Below are positions 1 to 11,667 of a DNA stretch of 64,000 nt, piece after piece. The translations under genes and the position numbers were made by a program. The notes under the pieces are model-generated. The model had not been told where the DNA came from and did no database searches. It saw nothing but the letters and a program-made list of their open reading frames with translations. This DNA comes from Siphonodentalium dalli (taxonomy: Eukaryota; Mollusca; Scaphopoda; Gadilida; Siphonodentaliidae). The stretch spans positions 170,430,394 to 170,494,393 of the forward strand of contig CP136069.1 in assembly GCA_032622095.1 (NCBI GenBank). The letters run 5' to 3'. The stretch's first letter is position 1. The number at the start of each line of letters is the position of its first letter.

Positions 1-719
1 CTCTGGCCAATTTTCAGATTTCATGTGTATGTATACAATTGCAATTAAATAACTAGTCTGAGTAATAGCTTTTTCTAATGAAAACAATATTGTAATAAGT
101 GTTTACTAATTTTTGCAGATAACCCCAGCTTATCGTAAGAATGAGTGATGTGATCTTCTGAATTTGCTGCAAGACAACTTCGCCATAATTCTGGAATTTG
201 TGAGAGGGAAAAACATTTCCAATGGCAGTCTGTGTCTGTGAGTAAAATATAATGATGTTACTTTGCATTTCAACTAATCTTTTAATTTTGCGGGGCATTG
301 GGGCTACATGATCGGACTCACATGTATCACAACCTACATGCACATTTACAGTCGGTCAGGATGCTGAAATCAATCATCCAGATGAACTACTCTCATAATG
401 AGGGGGTGCTTACGACTCTACGGCAATGCCATCGATGTGTGCTTCTTACGGAACACTCATTTTAGCACTGCGAAGCTCAACAGGGATATTATATAGATAT
501 ATTCTTCGCTGATGTTGAATCAAATATGAATCATATACTCATGCAGCAGCATGTTTAATTGAATATGATTTTTTTAATATTTGCAGGATCCTAAAATTAA
601 GTTACCCCTAGTGTCATCGAGAATCTTTTATCAAATGAGTTGCAGAAGGTGTATGGATATATTTTGCGACAGCAAAACTCGAGCAGAATGTAATTATGCA
701 CTGTCCACCATGATTTTGA
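1..719. other. No recognisable gene; AT-rich sequence
   Basis: I see no known domain here. The longest open frame is a 96-codon minus-strand frame at 53-343 with a Cys-x2-Cys pair near its N-terminus, which I cannot match to a family. Acceptor-like TTTTTGCAG and ATTTGCAG strings occur near 110-119 and 578-586. They could mark exons of an untranslated RNA or of a neighbouring gene, but no donor or reading frame supports that. Confidence 0.3.
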
Positions 720-1018
720 TAAAATATTTGAGATTATGGTACAAGTTGTGTTCTGTATTTATTCTACACCATTGTGTCAATCCATGAGTCAGCTACCTTT
801 ATTGTGATTTAAGTCTGACGGATAACCGGTTATGATCGGGACATCACCTGAAGCTGATTGTTGACATACTAAATGTACCTATGATAGCTGTTTGTCACCT
901 TTCTTGGTGACAACATCAACAAAAAATAGTTCCGGCTTTTATTCCACTAGAGGCATACAATAATAGGTATTCAATGGTGAGATTTGGTTGAATAGTCAAT
1001 AGGTGTGGAATAAAGCTT
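720..1018 (+). repeat. Dispersed repeat, copy A
   Basis: This stretch matches the reverse complement of 25585-25885 over most of its length. Shared words include ACAAGTTGTGTTCTGTATTT, TTATTGTGATTTAAGTCTGA and ATAGTTCCGGCTT. The copies are diverged, with indels. No terminal repeats or coding frame are visible. It is probably an old non-autonomous transposon. Confidence 0.6.
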
Positions 1019-1554
1019 TATTTTATTTTACTTCTAATTACACAGCTGCAATATTTTGGTCTATTTCGTAAATTCAGTTACATTGTTGGTATAATTTTTC
1101 AGCTTGTCCACGATAGTGCAATCCTGATGTCATTGAGACTCGCAACATATTTGACATCATGCATGACAGCCTATCCAGTACCAGAGAATTAATTTAATTT
1201 CTTGCCATGTTCAATATATAACTAACTTGCCTAGATAGTGGACAAATATTATTACTTGATTGAATATTGGTGTGTAGTAAATACAAAACCAAACCACACC
1301 TGCAAACAATTGTCCACTTATCTGTTATGTTAAAGTGTTATGCTGCAAGATGCAATTTGACACTGGCCACTCATGTAATATTTCACGGAACTTGAGCCCC
1401 AACAAATTGGTGCAATAACGTTCACCGCATTGACAGTCTGTATACTAACTATACTCACATGTTTTTTTAATATTTGGAGTGATTATTTATTTTACTTCAT
1501 TGTATACTAATTATATAAAGCATTTCATGTATAATTTAGCGTGCAAACTCTCAA

Positions 1555-1985
1555 GTTGATTCAATGAACCCCATATATTCAGCTTCCAACAACATATTTT
1601 GAAATGCTGCTTCAGTTATCAGAATCGATGAATTGCTCAAAAATAATGTCAATTATAGTATAAAATTGCTCAAAATGTGTTATTTGTCAACATGTTTTTC
1701 AATGAAAATTTTGCCTCATTATCAACACAAAGCTACTTGATTTTAGAGTTATCTTCATCCGCAATTTGGTCCAAGACCATTGGCCCGTTGACTTTTTCCC
1801 AGGCCACTATTAAGTCTCGATGGTGAAAAATAATAGATTTAAAAATGAATATGTAATAACTCTTAGCTTTGGTGGGTGGGTTCATCGACTCAAATCAAAT
1901 ATGCTCCCACCCGAATCCAAATATATAGTAAGTGAGCCTTATTGAGGGGCATCTAATCGGATGATGCATACTTAATATTGATTAT
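1555..1985 (+). repeat. TTAAAGGTACTCAATC fold-back family, degenerate copy
   Basis: The sequence resembles the core and right half of the repeat seen complete at 55600-56000. Shared parts are the CCAACAACATATTTTGAAAT region, ATAGTATAAAATTGC, and a GGGTTCATCGACTCAAATCA segment leading to a GATGCATACTTAAT end. The left terminus has diverged beyond recognition. Non-coding. Confidence 0.5.
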
Positions 1986-2349
1986 ATTTAAACAGTTTAC
2001 AGCTCTGTTTGTTCTGAGCAATAACTATTTCTAAAAATAGTGACAAATATATGTCCCACAGGGCAACTTGATAGTCACATTATATAAGGAAATCAATATT
2101 GATTGATAGTAGTGTTCCCAGGTAGGTGTTTTTGATTCATTTCTCTTATGTTATACCGAGGAAACTATATACTTGTTGTGGGAACAGATAATTCATCTTT
2201 AAATTGAAGCCTGGAAATCATAGAGTGTGTCATTTCATGTTTGGGAAATATGATTAACATTGGTACAAGTGACCTAGATAGCTGGAACCTGATTTGTGGA
2301 TTTTCATCAACAAGTGGGGGAGGTGTGTCTGAAAATGGTTGGTTAAATG

Positions 2350-2756
2350 TTAAAGGTACTAAATCCGATTAGACCCTCATAAATTACTATTTCTTTGGCT
2401 TCTGAGGTAAACAAAATAATTGATTCGAGTCGAGTAACCTACCCATCAACCCTCAGAGTGATCAGATATAAATTTTTGAAGTTTTGTTATCTCTTGTTTC
2501 TGACCCAGAACATGCCGTCAAAAGGAAGTTCTCAGTGCTTCATTTTAGAGTTATCCATCTTCGTCCGTTTAAATAAATGTTTCTGTTGCAATTATTAGTA
2601 CACATCTCGAGAAAATTACAAATTTAAAAAAAGAATCAATATCTGATCATTCTGAGCTTTGATGGATGGGTTCCTCGACTCAAATTAATTATTTTTAACC
2701 CCTGAAGCCGAAGAAATAGTAATTTAGGGGTGCTTAATCAGATTGAGTACCTTTAA
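2350..2756. mobile_element. TTAAAGGTACTCAATC fold-back element (MITE-like)
   Basis: About 407 bp, bounded by TTAAAGGTACTAAATCCGAT and the reverse complement of TTAAAGGTACTCAATCTGAT. The inverted repeat continues inward for over 100 bp on each side (a TTGATTCGAGTCGAG-type block on the left, GGGTTCCTCGACTCAAATTA on the right). There is no transposase. Related copies lie at 29092-29466, 49526-49806, 55600-56000, 56012-56478 and 60709-61137. The duplicated target may be within the TTAA-like ends, but I cannot prove it. Confidence 0.7.
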
Positions 2757-3719
2757 GATCCATGCTATAATAGATTTTTTTCAGTTCAAATCATGACATA
2801 CATAAAAAATAATTTAAAATTCTGACTTCATATATTTATTTTTTCAGGATGACTACAGAATCAGATATACAATGTGCTATATGAGAAAGTAGAGGTCTAC
2901 CATACAGTAATGATATGTTACTACTTCTAGCTTCAAAATGCCATGAGTTGAATTTCCCATTCAAGGTGGATGACAAACAGTATTTATGGACCAGTTCTCA
3001 AATGTGTGACAATATTCAGCCGTGTAATATCATACACATGCTTTGTAAATTACCATGTAATATGATATTGTGGAGGAGGATGGATGATAAGTCACATTAT
3101 TGTAATTGATGATCTGACAATCTTCAACTAAGGAATTTTCTGTTCTCTGTTCATTACAATCATGGTAAAAGAAGCCTTGATTTTGGCTAACTACAGGATT
3201 GGAGCAGTGGTCATACTATTATTCCTCTAATTTATTAACTGACTGAAACAGCTGAAGTGGACTATCTAATAACATTTCTCCAGTGAACATGTCTGCTTGT
3301 GCCTCAACGGTTACTGTAGTGTCAACCAGAGTTTGAAGGCTCCTGCAGCACATGAAATATGAATTTTCAGCTTCATTTGTTGGATATGTAGTTATATACC
3401 ATTAAAATAAAGTTCATGTAAAATAATTATACTCTTTGAGAATAAACTTTCCTCTATCAAAGTAATGGTGGTAACATTGTATTGAAAAACGATGTCAGTT
3501 TAATATAATATGGGTTTATTTATCTACTGAAAATAGGATAAGTCAGTGGGGTGTACAATTAAATAACATCAAAGAGACCATATTTTATCTTGGTGTTTGG
3601 TGTGATGACACATTATCAGTGTTCTGTGTATTCTGCTTCGGAATTGTAATGTACATGTAAGCATTGATACTGAATCTTAATTGCCATGATACACCATGAA
3701 AGTAACAGAGAAGTGATTC

Positions 3720-4680
3720 CTGTTCAATGACTGGTGGTATCCTAACTACAGTATATGTAACGCAACAGAAATTGCTGGTCCCACTTTTACTTGTAACTTC
3801 TTTCGTAAATTTTAACAGTACTTATCTGACAGTGCTGTCTCGTCAAAAGTTCAAAACAGATAAAAACGATAAATTTAATATACGCTCAGTTTTCGAAAAA
3901 TCCTCATGTCATTGATGCGGGAGAGGTGGCTTGGAATCATTCCAAAGATCCCCATGCCCTGTCAATTGAAGAGGTGACTTCGATGCTGACTCCAGAATAA
4001 GAGCAATTATTAAAATGCATGTAACATGCATGTAACTCTATTCATAATAGCATTGTTTGTAATGTCATTGCCATTATATTGTACCGGTATATATGAATTT
4101 CAATGCCAACTTTCTCTGAAGTTAGTTCCATTCCACAAATCCGTTATACATGTATATGATAACTAATGGGTTGATACTTTTTGGAGAGTGTTGTGTCCTC
4201 TTGTCAAAACTTATCAAAATGATATTTTCATGCTCACTCAGTTTTTGAAAAATCCTCTTGTCATTGACAAGGGAGAGGTGACTTGGAGTCATTCTAAAGA
4301 TCCTCATACCCTGTCAATTGAAGAGGTGACTTCGATGCCTTATCCTGGATGCAAGCAATTAAAATATAAACTTGACTGCATCTAACTTTTCCGGTTCAAT
4401 ATAATTGTTTAATTGCCAATTTATTTTACAGGCAAATGACAATGCCAACTATGGGTGATGTTCGATCAATTAAGCGTACTGGATATATATCGAATAGCAC
4501 AGCCTCGGGATTTTATTCTGGGTAACATTTTTCTGACAATGCTGTGTTTTCTCAACAAAATTTATCAATATGATACTTTAATTCAGAGTTTTTGAAAGAT
4601 CTTCATGTCATTGACATGGGAGAGGTGGCTTGGAGTCAATCCGAAGATCCTCGTGCCCTGTCAATTGAAGAAGTGGCTTC
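3720..4680 (+). repeat. Three tandem ~350-bp units, each with a 33-codon module
   Basis: Three imperfect units start their conserved module at 3899, 4251 and 4598. Read in one frame, the modules give HVIDAGEVAWNHSKDP, LVIDKGEVTWSHSKDP and HVIDMGEVAWSQSEDP, each followed by an LSIEEV motif. The first ends in a stop at 3998-4000. Many differences keep the amino acid or change it conservatively. The bases before each module are also related (a TGTCAAAA or CAACAAAA block, then a short AG-ending string). I do not recognise the protein family. They could be remnants of duplicated terminal exons or a piece of a transposon protein. Confidence 0.55.
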
Positions 4681-4892
4681 AAAAACTGAGAATGAAAGTA
4701 TCATATTGATAAATTTTGTTGAGAAAACACAGCATTGTCAGAAAAATGTTACCCAGAATAAAATCCCGAGGAATGTGCTATTAGATATACATCCAGTACA
4801 CTTAATTGATCGAACATCACCCATAGTTGGCATTGTCATTTGCCTGTAAAATAAATTGGCAATTAAACAATTATATTGAACCGGAAAAGTTA
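4382..4892. repeat. 198-bp-armed inverted repeat around the third module
   Basis: The left arm is 4382-4579 and the right arm 4695-4892, equal in length and nearly complementary. The ends are TAACTTTTCCGGTTCAATAT and its complement. The inner ends are AAATTTATCAATATGATAC and its complement. The 115-bp spacer holds the third copy of the VIDxGEV module. A transcript would form a long hairpin. No transposase or other gene is inside. Confidence 0.85.
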
Positions 4893-5209
4893 GATAAATA
4901 GTGAGTTAAACTTTTCTAGCCCATTTCATTGTCATTGCAAATTTATTATACCAGTACATGTAAATGCCAATGTAATATAAGGTCCATTCAGCATATATAA
5001 CACATGATAGCATGTTTTTCATGATTTGTTTTGGCTAATAAAAAAAAAGAAGTAATAATTATGGCTTTCAATATCAAACATTCTTACTGTGATGGCCTAA
5101 ATTCAGTGGCCTCAACTATGCGATTCTGATTCGACATTACAGTTGCTACATCACCCAAAAATGTCCAATATTTGCAAAAAGAATGCATGTAAATTTATTA
5201 CACATAAAG

Positions 5210-5640
5210 TGTATAGATTAGTTGGTACACAGTGTGTGTACCAAATATGCACAATACTGGGTACTATATACTACAAAATTGTGTAGGTTGTTACACAGAT
5301 GTGTATAAATAAAGTACACACTACTGTGTACTATGTACACAAATGTGTATAAATAAAGTACACACTAACTGTGTATTATCTGTGTACTAACTGTGTAGTA
5401 ACTGTCTACCAACTGTTTACTACACACAAGTGTATATCGACTACACATACATGTGTGTATAGAGCTACACATATTGTGTGTACCAAAAATTGCTCTATAC
5501 ACATACATGTGTGTATAGAGCTACACATATTGTGTGTACCAAAATTGCTCTACAGTTTCTACACATAATTGTTGGAGAGCAGATGTTACACATATATGTG
5601 TACAAAGTTTGTAGCGTTTCTACACAGTGTTTTTTAGAGA
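5210..5640. repeat. TGTGTAC/GTACACA palindromic repeat tract
   Basis: The tract is dominated by short words such as TACACACA, TGTGTAC and ACATGTGTGTATA, many of them self-complementary. It includes a near-perfect direct duplication of about 55 bp (roughly 5442-5497 and 5498-5553, with TGTGTGTACCAAAA and TTGCTCTA). ACACAGTGT strings occur near both edges, as at the ends of some transposons. The short open frames in it are products of the repeat. Confidence 0.7.
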
Positions 5641-7320
5641 GTATAGGCGCTGTTTGTTTGAGAGATTGTATAGGGGTGGGGTAGGCAATATATTTGATAA
5701 AAAAAATGGTTTAGTCGCCTATTAGCACCGAACTTATAAATATAAATCTCCATGATATATCTTGCGTCTAATTGTGTGGTTTAAAGATGTCAAAAGTGGG
5801 GCCATTCGAGTCAGGGGTGCACATAGGGTGAGAGACACACAAACATTTATAAACATTATGTATTGCGCCGATTTCCACCAGATTGATACATTTTCTTCTT
5901 CGGATACGAGGATTCTAATCGTGTGGTTTAAATACGCCTAATTATATAATTATTAAAACAACTAAATGGTTGAGAGAATCCATGGCTTCCGATTATTGGA
6001 AACTAATTATTCATAATTCCTTCAAAGTTTCATGAATGAACCGCCTCATAATTCCGTTACAACAAATATAATCCTTCAAATTATTACAACACCTATTGTT
6101 TATCACTGAATGTTTCTCATTCACCACACCAGAAAGGCCTCTAAATGCGGACCAAAAATATACTAATCGGATTAAATACACCCCCGATACTTCGCAACAC
6201 GACCTTTAGTCTACATTCCAACTTAGACATAATTCAACAATGTTATCTGCTATATTCTGCATTGTATTACCACAATAAACTCTTCATGAGTGGTCCAGCC
6301 ATTGTTCACACTGAATATCGAAAACAATTAACGCGGTCATAAAAAGTACATACTGCATCAATGAGACATCCGCGAAAATACGTCCGCTAATAAATACATT
6401 CTGAAAAAAGTCTAACAGGTACGCACAATGTGAATATGTATATATTAAATGATATTTTCCCCTTAGCTTCATTGTCAGGCAAAAAAAAACAGCCTAACGG
6501 AATACACCCTATAGAGGGCGTAATGGTTGAGCTCAATCCTCGCCATCAAAACCGCCATATTCTCAGGACTGCAAGCTTTTCAGCAATACAATATCAGGAG
6601 ACATTTGTGCCTGATGTTTTCTTGCAGCTTCATGGGAATATGCCATTAGAGTGTACTGACCTATATATTTCAGAATAATTTGTATGAAAACAAAGTCCAT
6701 CTATTTTCCCATGTTCTTCTTAGTAGTGATAAAATATAGATAATCTTGATAATTTCTCACGTTCACCTAGTGTGATTGCCTTACGTGTAAGAACAGATAA
6801 AACGGTACAATCATAACTTTAAGAGTCTTGTGTACATGTGCAATGAAAAATGCGCTGTTCAAATACATGGCATACTCACGTAGTTCCCCACTTAAACATC
6901 GCGGTATTGAGTTTCATCGTCTTTCTCGCGGGTGCAGTCTGGGTTAAGAGTATATCTCAACAAGTATCTGACAACGTATACACAACACAACAACGGGCAC
7001 AATAATTCGGACCTCGTTGATAGGATAGGCTATTTAATTTCCAATTTACACATATATCATTATTGACAGTTATATTATATTAAAAATTAGAATGATTTTA
7101 CATTTTTGGAATAAGTTACGCGAACAGAGCTTTATTTGCACACTTAGCTGTCATAAGGGAGTACAATCAGAATTGTTGCGAAATCTCTAAACAGATGAAT
7201 TACGACCTCATGCATACTCTATTTGTTTTCATAAAACAAAACTCCCGATTTAAACTGTCATTTGACTGTAATACAGCATTTACGATATACTCGAGTGAGT
7301 TGTAAATTGGGTTGTTGACA
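5641..7320. other. No recognisable gene
   Basis: I see no coding signal. A segment at about 5780-5960 (GCCGATTTCCACCAGATTGA, TCGTGTGGTTTAAAT) resembles one unit of the tandem repeat at 37024-37600. An 82-codon frame at 6430-6678 has no recognisable motif. Confidence 0.4.
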
Positions 7321-7329
7321 GTATCCGCC

Positions 7330-8040
7330 CCAGGCCAAGTGGTCCTGCTATATGCTATGATTATGGTGGTCATGCTGAATTGCAATGATGCGGGTAGGGC
7401 AAACTGATGCCGTTATTTTATCTAAAGTTGTAATTTTCGCGGTGTTTTGGCTAATCCGAGCGATTTAAGAGAAAAAAAAATCAGTGTGTAAATGTAACAT
7501 TCAAGAACATATAAATTTTTGAAAGGCATAATAATGCATGCGAATAACCATCTTGCTTATATTCGATTTTCAACTAATACAACCAGTACTAAAAATATTT
7601 CGCAATAACTATGTTTTTGAATGTTTGATAATCATAATGGCTTTTCCTGTATATGTTCAGATTATCAGAAAAACCGCGAAAAAGAATTTTTTTTAAAATA
7701 TAACGGTACTTTTTATTAACAGCATCAGTTTGCCATAACAGCATCATAGCAATTCAGCAGGACCCAACTGCACCATAACACATTAGTAGGACCATTTGAC
7801 CATGGGTGGTATCACGTTTTTCTTCGAAATATATATTTTCTCAAATAAAACGATTTTCCAAAATAAATTTCGCGATGTATCAACCAATATGATATAGACA
7901 TAATTATATATCGCCGGCATATTCATATAGTGCTGGTTCATGTATATAAGTGTCAGCTTTTCTACCGGAATGTTCACAGCGGATATCCAGTAAATTCTGG
8001 AACAATGAAAAAAGAAATCCGCAGTTGTAAATAAATAAAT
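7330..8040. repeat. Dispersed repeat shared with 54840-54980
   Basis: Sequence around 7690-7810 (AATATAACGGTA, AACAGCATCATAGCAATTCA, GCAGGACCCA, CATTAGTAGGACCA) recurs at 54855-54980. An inverted fragment of the same words appears near 7325-7395 (CATGCTGAATTGCAATGATG). The pair at 7330 and 7750 may be the two inverted ends of one 0.4-0.5 kb non-autonomous element. Non-coding. Confidence 0.5.
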
Positions 8041-8609
8041 ACTTCTTTATTAGTGGGACGGATTAATCGCGATAAACAGTATGACAATCGCTCCGATCCG
8101 ACAAGTTGAACCACTACTTATATTCCATGTGTAAGAATCATGTTTTGTGATGCTATTTGGATATACAATTTATGAGAATACGTGTAACACTTTGAGCAAG
8201 AGTATCCTCTATTCCCACCAAATATCCACAGTATGCAAATGGTTTCACCTCACGTTAACCTGGGCAACGCCGGGTAACACTGCTAGTATGATAATATAAA
8301 CAGCGTTTGGAAAATTGGTGTCTGATTTGTAAATAACTGTCGTCTGACACCTCTATCCTGATTCCATTTACCACATGAATAAACACGACACGACATACCT
8401 CGGACTAATACTCTTCATATCATACAATGGTTTTACCACCAAATTCCCGCATATCTTCGAGACTGATAATAAACGCTCTTTATTGATAATATAATTTATT
8501 ATCTCCACGTTAAGTCATCGGAAGTCGAAGGTAAGTAAGTGGTGCTTTATTCATAGCCCAGGATGCGCCTATCCCATAACATTCCCCTGGCCAGGTGACC
8601 AATCTGTAA

Positions 8610-9245
8610 TAGGGGTTAATAACATTGGCAGTGGACGCGTCAGCGATTCAATATTTGGAAGTCACACTCAGGTGGTATTGCACTACCGTGCATCACCAAA
8701 ATATACTGTACCACACGAAGACACCCGGGCTCTCTTAGCCAATATCGGCATTTGTGGGGGTAATAACACCGGCAGGAGATGAGCGATCGAGTACAATTTT
8801 CTAGGTTGACCTCATGGGGTATGTTGCTACCTTATTTACGTCGAAATGTAATGTCAACGGGCCCATGGTGGTGCCCGGGAGGCCCCGGCCTGTCCCGGGC
8901 TCTTTTTGTGTATATGGTATTTTACCGGGTTTGTAAACATCGGCAGTGGACGCGTCAGTGAGTCAATATTTGGATGTCACACTCAGGTGGTATTGTACTA
9001 ACGCTCATCATCAAAATATACTGTCCGAAACCACACATACACACCTGGACTCTCCCGGGCTCTCTTAATCAATATCGGCATTTTCGGGGTTAACAGCACC
9101 GACCGGAGACGAGCGCGCGAATAAAAATTCCCTGGTTGCTCTAAGGTGGTATGTCGCTACCTTATAACGTCGATATATTGTATCTACGGGTCCATGCGTG
9201 CGACCGGGCGGACATGGACAGTCAGGTCGACCCCGGGCGGTAATT
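8610..9245 (+). repeat. Two tandem ~310-bp GC-richer units
   Basis: The unit starting near 8625 (GGCAGTGGACGCGTCAG, then TCACACTCAGGTGGTATTG) repeats near 8942. Both run through CCCGGGCTCTCTTA, AATATCGGCAT and TATGTYGCTACCTTAT to a CGGGCCCATG or GGGTCCATG block. A reverse-complement copy lies at 42640-42930. The units are richer in CCCGGG than the surroundings. No coding frame of note. Confidence 0.65.
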
Positions 9246-9639
9246 AGTTACACCGCTATGGAGCGCGATTGTGATATTAACATCGTGAATTACGTTTTAT
9301 GTTAAAATAGGGGGTAGGTGTCAAAACTAGTCGGAAAGCAATTTGAAAAAGGAAAACAATTTGGGCTTTTTGTACCCATAACTGGTCGAAAGCAAAAAAT
9401 ACACATACGTGTCTGGAATTTTGTCCGATCAGTGCAAATATTATTTCGTGTGTCATTTAGGAAAACACATTTTTATAGAGAGTAAAGACTCGAAAAGCAA
9501 CCGGGGCATCCTTGATTCCTTATTGTAAAGCATGTCACATATATTAAGAGTGGATGTATCCGTTAATATATATGTCAATTTTAGGTGACAGCTTGCGTAT
9601 GATTGATATGCAATTTGCAATACGTTCAGCACACATATG

Positions 9640-10400
9640 TGAAGCCAAATTACAAACTAAACCATCAGCTCTTTGCTGACGATTTGGCTCTGGTGTCGGA
9701 AAGCCAGGTGGGCTTACAGAGAGATGGCTTGACAAGCTAGGAATATACTTATCAGAACAAATTAAGACTTAACGCGGAGAAAACTAAATGTGTTGTTATC
9801 GGACCTACGTAACTCACTAACTCTTCGGTGTGCAATGAAAATAGTAGTCAAATTGAGAACGTTAAAGATAATACATATCTGGGAATAAAATTTTCAGATG
9901 ATGGGAAGTTTTCCAAAGCACAAGAGGCTTTTTTTTCAAAAAGGTCAGAAAGCTATGTACTCAATTTTGAATGCATTCAGGGCAGCAGCATTTCCTTCAG
10001 TAAATAGCTTGTTGAAATTATTCGGCAGATTGACCAGACAAATCATATTATACGGATGTGAAGTATGGGAATGTGGGACGTCACGATGTAACCAGTATAG
10101 TTTGAGTTGCGAACAGTTACAAACTAAATATTGTAAGCATGTATTGGGGGTAGGTGAGTACACACCAAAATCATGCAGTCAGAGCTAGGTATATGTTCAT
10201 GTTCCGTCGAAATATTATGCAGAATGGCTAGCTATGATGCAACATCATCAAATGTATCTACAAATAATTACACCCACTTCACTCTCTATAGTAAAATTCC
10301 CGTTGAGTTTATCAAAGCTAATGTAATTATATCGGATAATTACATTAGGTTGAGATCAGTGCAGCGAAAACGACCCAAAAGTATTAGCGCCCAATGATAT
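9640..10400 (+). pseudogene. LINE reverse transcriptase relic (catalytic FADD and thumb region)
   Basis: Several broken frames read as a non-LTR retrotransposon reverse transcriptase. LFADDLALVSES at 9669-9704 is the catalytic FADD box, followed by LRLNAEKTKCVVIG near 9760 and YLGIKFSDDGKFSKAQEAFF near 9875-9935. A longer frame at 9898-10188 then includes AMYSILNAFRAAAFPSVNSL, RQIILYGCEVWECG and LQTKYCKHVLGV, typical of the region after the RT palm in CR1/L2-like elements. Stops and frameshifts occur throughout. It probably belongs with 12716-13268, separated by later insertions. Not functional. Confidence 0.8.
10318..10348. repeat. Short perfect-arm hairpin
   Basis: CTAATGTAATTATA and its complement TATAATTACATTAG-type arm flank a few central bases. 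The hairpin lies inside the LINE relic. Its function, if any, is unknown. Confidence 0.6.
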
Positions 10401-10674
10401 TTGTAGTCCGTTGTATGGTAACCAACGACGCTACTTTATTCGCTAACACTTCGCAGTACACAATTGTTTTTCACGAACGGCATGAAAGCCGATTAAAAAA
10501 CAGTATATCAACATCCAACTTAATACAATGCCCCAATGAATTAAACATTTCCAAGCTGTTTACACATAATTCAATGTTGTCGTATTTACAACGTTTTATA
10601 ACGAAATGCATGACTAAACTTTTTTCTTTTCGTTTCATTTATTTACCACTACTAGCACTAGGCATTTCGGAAAA

Positions 10675-10797
10675 CCACAGCTAGGAGCTTGGAACTTGAT
10701 CAATAATATCCTTAATTAGCAATTGTTTGGCCATAACGCTAGGCTTTTTTATTAGCCAAATTGAGGCAGTTATTGATCAAGTTCCAAGCTCCTGTGG
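10675..10797. mobile_element. Small fold-back element, 123 bp
   Basis: CCACAGCTAGGAGCTTGGAA at the left is mirrored by TTCCAAGCTCCTGTGG at the right, with arms of about 30 bp (CTTGATCAATAA inward). It is too small to encode a protein. It sits between the two parts of a LINE relic, so it probably inserted there. Confidence 0.75.
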
Positions 10798-11373
10798 TAA
10801 GACCACTACTAAGTGGTACTGTTATGTGAATTATATGAATTATGATGATAATATATTCTGTCATTTCTGGGCACTGCAATTTATATTATAGGAGGAAATT
10901 TAGTTACTGTTTACAAACGTCCCCAAACATTGTACACAGTCCCCGTGAGAAAAACGTCAACATATTTTCCCCTTCGTCTCATTGTAATGATATATTACAA
11001 ACCGTTACGTGATTTCTGAGATTCCACAGAGAACGCCCCTACAAACTAAAACATACAAATTCCTCGTAAAAAAGGCAACATATTTATTCACCTCCTTTCA
11101 TTGTAGCGTATTTGTTGCAACGTGTTACAAAGCTTTACCGGTACGTGTTACAAATGATATTAAGTCCCCATAAGAAAACCGCAGCATAATTTTAAAACTC
11201 ATCTCAATGCAGCGTTACGAAGCCTGGCGTGATCTCCGAGATTCACAGAAACCGCTCATAGACAGGTGTTACGAATGATATAAAGTCCTTGTGAGAGCTG
11301 TAGTATATTTTTTCAACTCGTCTCAGTGTAGCGATAAATTGTTACAAAATGTTACGAAGCATTACATTACATA

Positions 11374-11378
<5 letters not shown>

Positions 11379-11450
<72 letters not shown>

Positions 11451-11506
11451 GATAGCGTTTTCTTTGGTTTTCAAAGAGGGAGGGAGGGAGGGAGGGAGGG
11501 AGGAGA

Positions 11507-11539
<33 letters not shown>

Positions 11540-11575
11540 GAGAGAGAGAGGGGAGAGGGAGAGAGAGAGAGATGT
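11379..11575 (+). repeat. (GA)n/(GGGA)n microsatellite containing a GCNT exon fragment
   Basis: A long purine tract of GA, GGGA and GAGAG runs is interrupted at 11445-11477. Those 33 bases match GCNT exon 1 at 13832-13867 except for a 3-bp deletion (ATGCCGATAGCG, TTTTCTTTGG, TTTTCAAAGA). The serine/leucine-rich frames on the minus strand are by-products of the repeat, not genes. Confidence 0.9.
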
Positions 11576-11598
11576 GCGTGAGTCGCACTGAAAATTGG

Positions 11599-11667
11599 CA
11601 GCACCCGGAATCCAAAGCCGGTCACCCATCCAAGGACTAACCGAGCTTGACGTTGCTTAACTTCGGT
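11599..11667 (-). pseudogene. 5S rRNA-like fragment (3' half), 5S pseudogene or 5S-derived SINE piece
   Basis: Read on the minus strand, this resembles the 3' half of eukaryotic 5S rRNA. On the + strand it shows CAGCACCCGG, CCGGTCACCCATCCAAG, GACTAACC and TGCTTAACTTCGGT, which correspond to the reverse complement of the 5S helix IV/V region and internal control region. Several substitutions exist and the 5' half is missing. It is therefore a relic and not a working 5S gene. Confidence 0.7.

Noticed and set aside
11362-11625. Two overlapping minus-strand frames rich in Leu/Ser
   Set aside because: They are translations of the (GA)n microsatellite and carry no complexity outside it.
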